NCBI RefSeq assembly: GCF_004193775.1
Contig: NC_041019.1
Span: 35,836,827-35,900,826 of the forward strand
Length of the DNA: 64,000 nucleotides
Reading direction: 5' to 3'
DNA from: Glycine soja
Taxonomy: Eukaryota > Streptophyta > Magnoliopsida > Fabales > Fabaceae
A program made the position numbers and the translations under genes. The notes beneath the pieces were generated by a model. That model saw nothing but the letters and a program-made list of their open reading frames with translations. It did not search any database and was not told the origin of the DNA. Every line of letters starts with the position of its first letter. Position 1 is the first letter of the stretch. Of the stretch, positions 21,276 to 32,435 are shown one piece after another.

Positions 21276-22081
21276 GAGTGTTGCTAGGTGCACCCAGCAT
21301 TCTAAAAAAATGACAAAATTGTCCTTGCTTGATTTTCCTCTTCCAGATCAACTTGATCCGGAAGAGGAAAAATAAAAATTTTGTTAATTATACAAGATAT
21401 TTATTTCATTAATTATAATATATTTATTTATTTTATTAATTATAATATATTTATAAATATTAATTTATAATAAATAATTAATGTTAATCAATCATAATCA
21501 TAATTCATGCTAATCAATCATAATTCTCTAAAAGAGGATATAAATAATTTCAGAATTACCAATCATAATGCAATTTTTGAAATTGCAAATTATTTATATC
21601 TTCTTTTAGGGAATTATGATTGATTGACATAATTGATTGATTAGCATGAATTATGATTATGATTGATTAACAAGATTGATTGATTCTGAAAATTGCTAAC
21701 TCTGAAATTATTTATATCCTCTTTTAGGAAATTATGATTGATTAGCATGATTGATTGATTAGCATTAATTATTTATAATAAATCAATATTTATAAATATA
21801 TTATAATTAATAAAATAAATAAATATATTTAATTATATTATAATTAATGAAATAAATATCTTTAAATATCTTGTATAATTAACAAAATTTTTATTTTTCC
21901 TCTTTCGGATCAAGTTGATCCGGAAAAGACTTCCGGATCAACTTGATCAGGAAGTACTGTCGGATCAACTTACGGATCAACTTGTTGATTCAGAAGAGGA
22001 AAATCAAGCAAGGGTAATTTTGTCATTTTTTTAGAATGCTGGGTGCACCAGCAATAATGCTGGGTGCACCTAGCAACACTC
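21276..22081. mobile_element. 806-bp MULE-type foldback MITE
   Basis: Terminal inverted repeats start GAGTGTTGCTAGGTGCACC and extend through CAGCATTCTAAAAAAATGAC and the CTTGCTTGATTTTCC block. 9-bp flanks TAATATAGT (21267-21275) and TAATATAGC (22082-22090) differ at one base. The interior (about 21390-21915) is itself a long AT-rich inverted repeat that could fold into one hairpin. No coding sequence. It ends 360 bp from the stop codon of the FHA2 gene on its 3' side. Confidence 0.85.
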
Positions 22082-22090
22082 TAATATAGC

Positions 22091-22449
22091 AATGTGAAGG
22101 CCCAGCCCAATATTATGGTGCAAGCATTTCAACCACAGGCAGTTAATATACCTGAGGACCTATAGGGTGAATCAACTAGACACAACCAACTCAGTGATTT
22201 TTAAGTCTAACCTCCCATTTTCTAAATCCATGAAAAAGAAAGAACAAAAATAGTTCTTTCTGCTCTCAGCACTAGTGGGAGGGGAGGGGGAACATATTTA
22301 CCCAGCAACAAAAGTATTTTACCAAAAAAAAAAAAACAGCGGAAATTTTATACAGATTTGGAGCTAAATCATATATCACTGTTTAGAAGCAACCACGGCT
22401 AATAGCTATTTCTTTCCAGTTTGAGTTTTTGGGGACGGGGGCAACGAGG
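22091..22449 (-). other. Probable 3' UTR and flank of the FHA2 gene
   Basis: Lies directly downstream of the FHA2 stop codon on the minus strand and holds no other frame. No single polyadenylation signal could be chosen with confidence. Confidence 0.5.
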
Positions 22450-22659
22450 TCACGATAGAAGAGAGACAAGAGAAACAAACTCATGGGTGACACGGCCCTT
22501 GGACCTTGTGTTGATGACAAAATGCTCCGGGTATTTCCTTAACAGCATAAGCAAGCCATACCAAGGCTTCCCTTTGGATTCAGGACCAGGCCAATCTTCT
22601 GATGTGAGATACCTCCTCACTCTGTTGTGGTGCCAAACACTGCTATATTGCTCCAACAG
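22450..22659 (-). CDS. FHA2: FHA2 exon 3
   Basis: 210 nt, 69 residues and TGA. Starts LLEQYSSVWHHNRVRRYLTS after TTCTTTAG and includes KGKPWYGLLMLLRKYPEHFV; ends FVSLVSLLS. This is the conserved C-terminus of FHA2 proteins. Confidence 0.92.
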   Translation of the reverse strand: MLEQYSSVWHHNRVRRYLTSEDWPGPESKGKPWYGLLMLLRKYPEHFVINTRSKGRVTHEFVSLVSLLS

Positions 22660-25600
22660 CTAAAGAAAAAGAAAAAGATAAGTTAAGCACTCAGAATTAA
22701 AAGAATGAATTTCTGTATCTTACCAGACATGTTTTAGATGCATAATGACCCATTTTAAGCTTATATTAGGGTAATCACGAGTCATTCCAGTCTACCAACC
22801 CAGAGTTATTAGAACCATTATTTTTCATATTCACATTGTTCACCTATTAGAATGTTATCAAGCACCCTGTTGGTGCCGCTGTGTATAAGTATAAGCGAAA
22901 AGAAACGATGGTATGATCCAAGCATAGCTTTCCCCAATGTAGGTGTTAAAACTGAAAAGGCATAGAATACATGGAAAAATATCATACTACTAGGCAAGCT
23001 TGTTACAAAAGCATCAATTATACATTGTAGGCACTCTCAGAAAACAGTTTAGTGATATGAAGAAACATGGGCAATTACAATGTAACAGTTTACCCAACCC
23101 TGGAAATCCGAATCCTAACATCATATGCCAGATGGATGATTGTGCCAATAGAAAACAACAACATTTGTATACGCCTATGACCTTGAAACTTTAAGAGTAG
23201 GTTAGGAATCAATGATAAGGGGAATATTTCTTAATAAAATCTTTTGTTCAGAAATTTATAAAACATTATGTTTGGAAATGGAAATCCATTTTTACTTTAG
23301 TTGTCTACAAACAAGGTAGTTGAATCGGGATACAAATTGTGATTCTGAAGGCCCGTTTTCCAAATCAGGAATCAAATTGTATCGTGAATTGTAAGATTCG
23401 TGATCAATAATAAAATATAGCACATACAACAAAGACATATTAAAGCACATATTCATGATCAATAACTAAATATATAACTCTAGGAGCATGAGGTTCATGA
23501 GATCTGTTGAAATTTGTTATAATAGAATAATATTAAAATTTATAATAAATATTCTGCTATTAAAGTTATTATATATTAAAATTTATAATAAATATTCTAC
23601 TATTAAAATTATTACATATTAAAATTTATGATATATATTCTGCTATTAAACTTATTATATATTAAATAAATATTTGTACTTCAAAAACTATAACAGTTTT
23701 CCTAAGTTTTATGATAGATTTTATATATGATAAAGTAATTGATATAAAAACAATTATACAACAACAACGCCTTATCCCACTAGGTGGGGTCGGCTACATG
23801 GATCAACTTCCGCCATAATGTTCTATCAAGTACCATACTTCTATCCAAATCATTAAGTTCGAGATCCTTTTTGATAACCTCTCTTATAGTCTTTTTGGGT
23901 CTTCCTCTACCTCGAATTGTTTGCCTTCTCTCCATCTGGTCTACTCTCCTCACTACAGAGTCTACCGGTCTTCTCTCTACATGCCCAAACCACCTAAGTC
24001 TATTTTTCACCATCTTCTCTACAATAGGCGCTACTCCAACCCTCTCTCTAATAGCTTTGTTTCTAATTTTATCCTGTCGAGTCTTACCACACATCCACCG
24101 TAACATCCTCATCTCCGCTACACCTACTTTATTCTCATGTTGGCTCTTGACCGCCCAACATTCTGTTCCGTACAAAATCGCCGGTCTTACCGCAGTCCGA
24201 TAAAACTTTCCCTTTAGCTTGATCGGTACCTTTGCATCACATAACACCCCCGATGCTTTTCTCCATTTCATCCATCCTGCTTGAATGCGATGATTCACAT
24301 CCCCTTCAATTTCTCCATCATCCTGTATTACAGACCCAAGATATTTAAACCGTGTGACTTGAGGGATAATATGATCTCCTATTTTCACCTCTGAGTTAGA
24401 AACCCTCCTTCTTTTGTTGAACTTACATTCCATATACTCCGATTTGCTTCTGTTTAGGCGAAAGCCATGTGTTTCTAGAGCTCGTCTCCAAGTTTCCAAC
24501 CTCTCATTCAACTCCTCCCTCGACTCTCCAAGGAGGACTATGTCATCTGCAAAAAGCATGCATCTCGGCGCTATCTCTTGGATTTGTTCCGTGAGAACAT
24601 CCAAAATTAAGGTAAAAAGGTAGGGACTAAGGGTTGACCCTTGATGCAAACCAATTGTGATGGAAAAATCGTCTGACTAGACAATTATAAAAAAATAATT
24701 TTTATTTGGTACCAGATATTGCTCATATCAGAGACTAGACAATACTTAAATATCAGGTCAATAGTAAGTTAAAGTTGACAGTCCAAAGTTGAAACACGTT
24801 CTATCTTGCACAAAAGTAGCTAGAGTTAAAAAAAACACTGTTGTTTACACCTATTAAGGTTAGGATTGGGAATTAGGTCATCTCTTCTATCTAACATGCT
24901 CGATGCAACCACAGCCATGAGCAGCGTAATGCAACTGCAGTGCAGCGTGATTTGCCAGCTCCAGTCCTTGTGTTCTGCAATTTCTACAGCGAAAAGCGCC
25001 ATTTTAGCCAGCACAACAACCCTTGGAGGTGCAGCAGGGTACCACAAATCCTTCTGAGGCGTCGTTAGAACTTGCTCAGGAATGATTCTTCTCCAGATCA
25101 CAATTCTCGTGATTCAAGTATGATTCATGGTGCGATTCAAGCACTAAAAGGATTTGCTCACCGATTCGTATCGCCAGTTGCTCAAATTGTATTCAACCAT
25201 ATGCATTGTATCAAGAATCCACTCAAATTTGGTTGGGTTTGAGTTGATTTGCATTTAGTTTCAATTTTTGTGATTGGCATTTTCCCCTCATTTGTTAAGT
25301 CATTTAATTCTCCTAAGTTCTAAGTAAGGATAATAAACTTAATTTTGTTCAAGAAATTTATCTAGGTTCTAAATAGCATACAATAGTGCCATTATAACAG
25401 CATCACGTCACATACTGGCAGCTGGCCATTATTCTGAATTAGTTGTATTGTGTTTTAGTGTAATGACTGTCGTGGCTGCTATAGCAACAAAAACCATGGG
25501 GTTTCACGCATACCTAGGCCGCTATCCTGATAGCATTCAAAACTCAAATATGCCCCAAAATTTTAGTGTACAGAGGCAAGTTTGAGGGTATTTTGGGATT

Positions 25601-28600
25601 TTAACATTGAAATTGGTTTTGGGATAAAACTCTCCATGCCTCTTCTCATTTATGTGTTCTCTCTTTGATCCAATTCTCTATTACTGTGTGATCCAACAAC
25701 TAATTGCTCTCATCTATTTTCTGGCCATGACCTGGTTTTGTTCAGTGACCACACGCTCTGTCTATTTTCTGGCCAGGTGACTTGATTTCCCTTTTGTTCT
25801 CACTGTGCCCGCTGGTTGTTGCTTTTCTCTTTGTCCTCTTTTTATTTTTTTCCCTTCTCTCTTTCTGTGTTTTTTGGTTTCTGACTCTGTTTTCTCTAGT
25901 CTGAGGTTTTTTTATTTTTTATTTTATATTTTGTGTCATCTGTCTCTCATAGACCCAAACTCAATAACCTTTTTTATCCTCCTCACAGTTACCCTTAAGA
26001 GTTAAGAGATTTAGAGGCTTAAACTTGTTTGTTTCATCAACTTTCATTGTTATTTACTTTTATGTTTTGTTTAACACATGTGAACTTTTATTGTTAATTA
26101 TGAAAGCGACGAATTAAGTATTTTTTTTTAAAATTTGAGCATTTACATGTATGTATTATAAATTATGAATTACAACATGAGTAAAAATATTCAGAACAGT
26201 GCCTATGCTGCTATGTGCTATTCTGCAATGTTTTTGTGATTGTTCACCAAGCACCGCTATTTAAGATGGATAACTGTAATGTCAATCACGTGCAATAGCA
26301 GGAGTTATAAGGTTGACTTGGTGATAAAAAGAAGGTAGGGAGGAAAAGATCGTGGGTTCGATTCCCCCGCTAACAAAAAAAATAACAATTAACAACTAAC
26401 ATTTGCCGATCCAAAAAAAATTGCATGTTGTAGCATCACTATAGTGGTGTGGTATGTGCCATGGCTATTGCAGCCACTATAGACTGGAAATCGTACAATT
26501 TCCCAGCAATTGCTGGCGTGACTAGTAACCATAAACCATAAGAGTTGGAAACTGCTTTTACCCTCCTAATACTAATATTGTGTACTTTGGGTTTTATTGG
26601 AGGGCAATTTCGAGATTCGCATTGCATGTTAATGTTGTGAGCATCCAACTGCAGTAGTGCTGGAGACCATACAATTTCATAGCAATTGCAGGCAACAATG
26701 CTAACCCTAACACACTACAGCAGTTTCAGAGTCGGCTGCTATTTGGGATTGATAACTACATTGTGTTTTGAACATAGAAATTTAATTGTAAATAAATCCA
26801 AACCTCCTTTTTTATGATGTGTTGCAAGCATGAAAATTGATTTCTAAATCAAATCAAATCATTTTCAAATTTTGAAGATTCCAAGCATTACCTTAGAGTT
26901 AACGTTGATTCATAGTAATGGAAAAATTAGTTACACTAAATATTCTGGACCCCGTCTACTTAGTGTAACATGAATTTTACCTAACAAGAAAGAGTATGTT
27001 GAAGAATGTGTTGTCAATATTCATCCAAAGTACTAATGGGTCCTACCACTACAACATATAACCTTCTATGTAGAATTCTGGTGACAACTACTAAAACACA
27101 TATGAAAGGTTCCCATACTTTTGGAAGTATATAAAATCACAAAAGTTCTGTAGCAAAAGCAACTTAAAACAAAATGATCAGAACTAACCTCGGTATGAAG
27201 TTTCTCCATAGGCATCCACTCTCCAGGACCGCAGAGATCAGAAAGAACAGTAGCTACAGATGATACTACATCCTTTTCTTCCAGCTGCTGAAGCTGAAGA
27301 TTATCAGCATCTCGATCTACTCGGGATCTGCCTTCAGACTTCTTATCTGCAGGAACCAAACCATTGCAGTGACATTACAAATTCTGAGACTATTCATGTA
27401 AAATAGAAGTTGGATATAATGCAAAAGTATATACGACTGGGGAAACACCAATAAAGAAAAATACACAAGCTAGATAAAATGCATCGATTTCCTATTTACT
27501 AATTTGGGCAGCTTTGTTGTATTTCTGACGAAATCAGCTTGCTGCCATTTTGTTTTTCTTATAGCAGGAATGCTTATCCTCCTTTAGATGAACTTTTTCA
27601 ATTATATCTTCCTTTTAATATATTCATTTATTGAAAAGAAAAAACAACTTCTGTGTTTTAATGATTTCAATTTTTTATGTTGAAACAAGTTTATGTATAG
27701 TTTCTCTATTGTATTTCCATCAAAGCTTTTAATGGAATAAATTATTTGAGCAAGTTCTTATTAAAAAATTATTATTCACAACATAATCACCAATTAATTT
27801 CTCTTTACGGGTTTCAAGAGGGAACAATAACTTTGACTAAAGGTTGATATCCCACATCAACTATAGATATGGCCATAGTAGAGCTTGTAAAATCTGGGGT
27901 AATCCTCAACTCATGAGCTGCCTTTAGAGATTTAGTTGGGCCAAACCCAAATTCAAGATGGTTTCTGATATCTTCAATAGTATCAATTAATACTGAGTAT
28001 GAATACGGAACCTTTACTTATTTTCTAAAATAAATGGATAAAAAAGGACAAAGAAGAGACTTCTAATGGAGTTCCTCTGTAAAGTGTAAACAAAGGAGAC
28101 TCCTCTTCCTGATTATTTTTTTGGGGGGCAAAAACTAGAACACCCAAATCTGACTTCTCAATTCTGCCAGTCCCCTATGCATAGTGATTCCCCTCCCTTC
28201 TTTTCCCAATGCAATCTTCTTGGGTAATCACCACCTAATGAGCTAGCTTATAAAGTTGTAATTTCTGCTTTAACTTATACCTAGCCTAATAGTAGGAACT
28301 AGGAAAACAGACACATTTGAAAATTAAATTTTACCTACACGCATTTCATCTTAGAAGATAAAATCTGCTATTGACAAAATAATAAGTGAAAAATTAATTG
28401 CAAGCAAGGAAAGATCAGTTCAGGCTATTCAACAAATAATTAATGAGGAAAAAATAAAGAGTCAATTATAATTCCACTATAAACCACAGTTAGAGTTAAG
28501 ATCCCATATCAGTTACCAATATGGATACCAAGTACATTAGTATGGCCACATGATATGGTCACAATATACAGGCGGGTATATTTGGTATGCAAGTTGGGTT

Positions 28601-31600
28601 CAATTTCATGGTATTTTCTTAATATAAACTTTAAAGAAACTAAAAAGCTACATAATATGCTCTTATTTACTATAATTATTTCATTCCCAATAACCAGGTG
28701 AAGTTCAAATATCTATTTCCCAAACCAGTTTAATTAAACATGCAGTTTCGACAAAACTGCTTGCACTTTTGTCAACTATGATCAGCATGTTCACCACTAT
28801 ATATCTATTGAATTATTTAAAATCTGTAGAATATTTGTTAATAGTGAAAACACACTTGAAGCAAATAATAGAAATGTAGCACACAACTTGGGCTAGACAT
28901 GTTAAGCCATCTGATTGGGTATAGCATATCCCTCAATTAGTAATACTTCAAGGATTAGCATATCTTCAATCCCTTAAAATGGCTAACTCAAATTATCTTG
29001 CAATCAGCGTTTTAAATCTCAGATAGTGACATGTAGCAGCCAGCCCCAAAACCGATATAACAGGATAGTGCTATTCCGAATTTTTTATATATTTTATATA
29101 ATCTATACTATATACATATATCTATATATTCTAAAAAAATGATAAATTACTCAATTCATGACATTCATAATTAACAATAAAAAGTCATAGGTGTTGTAAA
29201 CAAAACATACAAGTAAATACCAATAAAAGTCAAATACAGGTTTTCTAGATAGGAATCATCAATCATTATCTTCTAATTCCAAGTTTTCCTTATCATTTTC
29301 ACTACTACTACGGCTGCAGATTTCATTTTTGGAAATTGGTATCCCATAAATAGCCCCATAAAAAATCCATAACCTCTCTGTTAGGGCTTTTTTGGAATCA
29401 AAACAAGCACCGCTATAGCTACTATTCAGCCTTCTATTTGGTCGACTTTGGCCACTATAGTAACCCGTTCCACTACAGCAGCCCCAGATTCCAGTAGCAG
29501 CCAGGGGTCACTCTGCTTTGCTACGCCACTATAAAGGTGTTATTTAAAACTCTGCTTGCAATTGGGCCATTGAAAGTTATATTTATTGTATCATCATCTA
29601 ATCCCTAGCATCCATAATGTAGAGCATAGAATACTGAAAAATGGCATCAACCAAGGTTCAAACTTCAAACTCATCATAACTGTGAAGATCAATTATGGCT
29701 ACAAATGGTGGGGATGAAGATATGTTATCATCATAGCACTATGCTAGAAACATTGCATATGTAAAATTTATAGTATCTACACCACCAGAAGTATATGTTG
29801 AACTTTATATTCCAGACTAAGTATTGGTGGGTAGTCCAAACATTAGTTACGAGAATTAATATAAAGAGAAGATTGTTTGGTTTCACGTTTCAACATTGCG
29901 CAGGAATAATCTTTTAGGAGAGAGACATTTATAATTTCAACCTATAACATATTATCTTTATTAATTCAGTTGATAACACAATAAACAAACCAAAAAATGT
30001 TTGATCAGTGAAAATAAATCTAAAAGGACTCCTGCAGAGCAAGAAGTGAAACCAAATTTGAAGCTTTCCTACTATTAAGGTTGTTGAAAACTCCAACAAA
30101 TTTAGGAATTGAGCATGATATAAGTTATATAAAATGTGAAGGCGGAGGTTGTATTACAATAGAACGAATATAAATATGGAAACTGAACAAATTTTCCTTT
30201 GTAGACAAATCCTTGTTCACTGAAATGTTAGAAAGGAGATCGATTACAATTTGCAATATCATTAAAGAACATAAAGAATAATTTTCTAGAAATTGAAGTT
30301 CTGAAGACTCCCATGACCAGCAAGCTCTCTTTAGCAACCACACCAACTTAATTGTAAGATCCCAGTTAGTCCTCATTGCCACTCATCTCCCTGAGGGATT
30401 GATGTTCTGGAAAATTCCATGACAACTTTTAAATGTAGCAATTTATCTTAAATCTAGTTCACCTTTTCTAGTAACTGCAAATAATACCAATCAGAGGCAC
30501 AACCAAATATAATGGCAAGTGGCCACTACAAAAGATAACAACCATCCAACCTTGCAAAACTGATGACCCTCACGAAACACAATTTCAAAAACCATAAAAA
30601 AGATACATCTCACACTATCCTCAAGCACATAAAAAAATTCCAAATATAAGACTTTAACAGGCTCCACATTATAACTACTAGTTGAAAATGTACGACCTCA
30701 ACTTCACACATTATTAACTAAATTTCATGGACTGAAACCAAATAATTAACTTTAAAGCAGACATACATGATTACATGCCCTTTTGCTACCCCCCTCTAAC
30801 AAATTTAATAACAAGACAACATGCATTTAGAGGAGCAATCGAGATAATAAACAGAAACAGTGTACATATCCTACCACATTCACTACATCCAAGAAAGCAC
30901 TTGGTGAATCACCAAAGAATCAGACAAAATTCAGAAGTAGATAAAATTAAGAACACATGATGTATACAATTCACCATAAACCCTGTCTACATCTACAATC
31001 TATAATAACAATAACACGAACAACAAAACTTAGATTTAGTTCCTTAGGCGTTTATTGTGCTGTTCTCAAATCAGAATCAGAAATTGAAATTTCAGCTACA
31101 CAATTCACATAAAAAAGGCTTGCATTATAATTCATCACAGGTTATCAGCGCAAAATTCCAATTTTGATTGCACAAAAAAAAAAAAACTTAAGTTAGCAAT
31201 TAAAATTCCAACTAGTACTACAAGCAACAACAACGCAATCCATACAACAACAAACACAATCAACTGAAACAAAATTTCCAGAAAACACTAACTAACCCAT
31301 AGGTGCTGACAGCGAAGACTTGCCACCAGCGTAGCCATAGCCATCATACCCATCCCTCCGCATCTTCCTTCCACCAACATCATCTTCATCGTCAAACTCC
31401 TCCTCATAATACTCCCTCCGCGGTGCCTTCTTCACCGGGCCGGGGCCCAAATGGTAATTATTATAGTGAGGAACAACCGGCCCGGGAGTAGCGTGGTTAG
31501 GGTAATGCCTCGGGCCCACGGGCCCGCCCAAGATGCTGCGAACGGGCAGGAGAAAATAGAACTCCTTGTCCCCAATCTGGAGGAGATCTTGGGAATCGAG

Positions 31601-31891
31601 CTTGACAGGGGGGTTGCCGGGGAGGTGGAGGACGCCCTCGACGAGGCAGCCATTCTTGCCGAGGACCTCGAGGGCGAAGCGGCGTCGGGCAAAGTCATAG
31701 AAGATGCGAGCGTGGTGGCGGGAGATGTTCATGCCACCACCGAGGCTGGATAGGTCGACGTCCACGGTGGACTTCTTGGAGTTGCGGCCGAGGACGATGG
31801 AGTAGGTCTGCATGTAATACTCAAAGTCCTCGCCCTGGAGCTTCGCGAAACCCGCCTCCATGTCGCCCCCCGCCGCTGCCGCGGTTGACAT
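22450..31891 (-). CDS. FHA2: FHA2-like forkhead-associated domain protein, three exons
   Basis: Exons join as 31891-31297, 27346-27189, 22659-22450: 963 nt, 320 residues plus stop. Intron 1 (31296-27347) has donor GTTAGT and acceptor TCCTGCAG and splits an Asp codon. Intron 2 (27188-22660) has GTTAGT and TTCTTTAG and lies between codons. The FHA domain spans about residues 30-110, with GR at 35-36, SRHHA at 57-61 and KNG at 79-81, the phosphothreonine-binding positions. A Gly/Pro-rich then acidic linker (about 145-190) follows, then a conserved plant-specific C-terminus. From family knowledge, Arabidopsis FHA2 is a nuclear protein reported as an ISWI chromatin-remodelling subunit needed for stamen development. 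The start at 31891 was chosen by family alignment; an upstream in-frame Met exists at 32053. No defect was seen. Confidence 0.92.
23759..24680 (-). mobile_element. 5'-truncated RTE-type LINE in FHA2 intron 2
   Basis: 922 bp on the minus strand, flanked by a 9-bp duplication ACAATTATA (23750-23758 and 24681-24689). It opens directly into a reverse transcriptase frame (FSITIGLHQGSTLSPYLF, LFADDIVLLGESREELNERL, with F-A-D-D as the catalytic core) that stays open to about 23780, and ends in a TTG trinucleotide tail typical of plant RTE elements. The N-terminal endonuclease and the start of RT are missing by 5' truncation. It has the same orientation as the host gene. Confidence 0.88.
26305..26390 (+). 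mobile_element. tRNA-derived SINE fragment
   Basis: A degenerate A box (TTGACTTGGTGA) is followed about 40 bp later by a perfect B box GGTTCGATTCC, then CCCGCTAAC and an A-rich tail. This is the head layout of a tRNA-derived plant SINE. No clear TSD. It is opposite in orientation to FHA2, in intron 2. Confidence 0.55.
27189..27346 (-). CDS. FHA2: FHA2 exon 2
   Basis: 158 nt completing the split Asp codon: DKKSEGRSRVDRDADNLQLQ, then QLEEKDVV through GPGEWMPMEKLHTE. The total with the carried base is 53 whole codons, leaving phase 0 for the next intron. A winged-helix-like GPGEWMPMEKLH block begins here and continues in exon 3. Confidence 0.9.
29005..29554. mobile_element. hAT-type MITE in FHA2 intron 1
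   Basis: 550 bp with ends CAGCGTTTTAAAT and (inverted) CAGAGTTTTAAAT, flanked by a perfect 8-bp duplication CTTGCAAT (28997-29004 and 29555-29562), the hAT target size. Degenerate ATAGTG/CACTATA motifs lie inside each end. No transposase. Confidence 0.85.
31297..31891 (-). CDS. FHA2: FHA2 exon 1
   Basis: 595 nt coding 198 residues plus one base. Starts MSTAAAAGGDMEAGFAKLQG and carries the whole FHA domain, the Gly/Pro-rich linker and the acidic EEEFDDEDD stretch. It ends ATG-G before GTTAGT. Confidence 0.92.
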
Positions 31892-32121
31892 GGCCGGAGA
31901 ATTGGAAATTGGAATTGGGAAGAACGAGAAAAGGGATTTGGGTTGATGGGAGAGAAAGGGAGCACGTGTGTGTGAGTGAAGAAAAAGAGAATTGGGAAAT
32001 GAAATGTTACTTACATGAGGATAAAAATGAAAGATTGAATAAATGCTGAGCAAACAGGACGAGTCGCGCGTGTTTTGTTTTTATTTTAATTAATTTCCGT
32101 TTTTTTAACCAAGGGAGTTAA
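31892..32121 (-). promoter_or_regulatory. FHA2 5' flank and UTR
   Basis: 230 bp between the start codon and the upstream MITE. The frame of exon 1 stays open upstream to a Met at 32053. A pyrimidine-rich stretch lies at about 31910-31990 on the coding strand, as in many plant 5' UTRs. No clear TATA box. Confidence 0.5.
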
Positions 32122-32425
32122 GGGTACTGCTAAGTGCACTCAGCATTTTCTTAAATACTAAAATTGTCTTTGCATTTTCTTTGTATTTGTGATGCGTGTC
32201 CGTAAGGACGGTCCGTAAATCTTAAGGATCAATTGATCCGTATGCGATCCATATATTAATATTAAGCACATATAGATAAACTTGAACCTAAAAGGCTTAA
32301 GGATTAAGTTATCTGTAAGTTGTTTACGGATCAAGTTAATCTGTATGTCTTTTACATATCAATTTAAAAGTTTACCGATATTTTAATTTTTTCCCCTTAA
32401 GTGTTGGATGCACCTAATAATACCC
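32122..32425. mobile_element. 304-bp MULE-type MITE upstream of FHA2
   Basis: Ends GGGTACTGCTAAGTGCACTC and (inverted) GGGTATTATTAGGTGCATCC, with 10-bp flanks AGGGAGTTAA (32112-32121) and AGAGAGTTAA (32426-32435) differing at one base. The interior has ATTGATCCGTATG, like the subterminal motif of the large MULE at 9991-20759, and TIR text similar to the MITE at 21276-22081. Confidence 0.8.
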
Positions 32426-32435
32426 AGAGAGTTAA

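Noticed and set aside
22421..22663. Plus-strand 80-residue frame
   Set aside because: Exact antisense shadow of FHA2 exon 3.
23784..24203. Plus-strand 139-residue frame
   Set aside because: Antisense of the RTE reverse transcriptase.
26340..26375. Possible tRNA gene from the GGTTCGATTCC box
   Set aside because: No foldable acceptor or anticodon arms; fits a SINE head with an A-rich tail.
31303..31753. Plus-strand frames over FHA2 exon 1
   Set aside because: Antisense shadows of a GC-rich coding exon.
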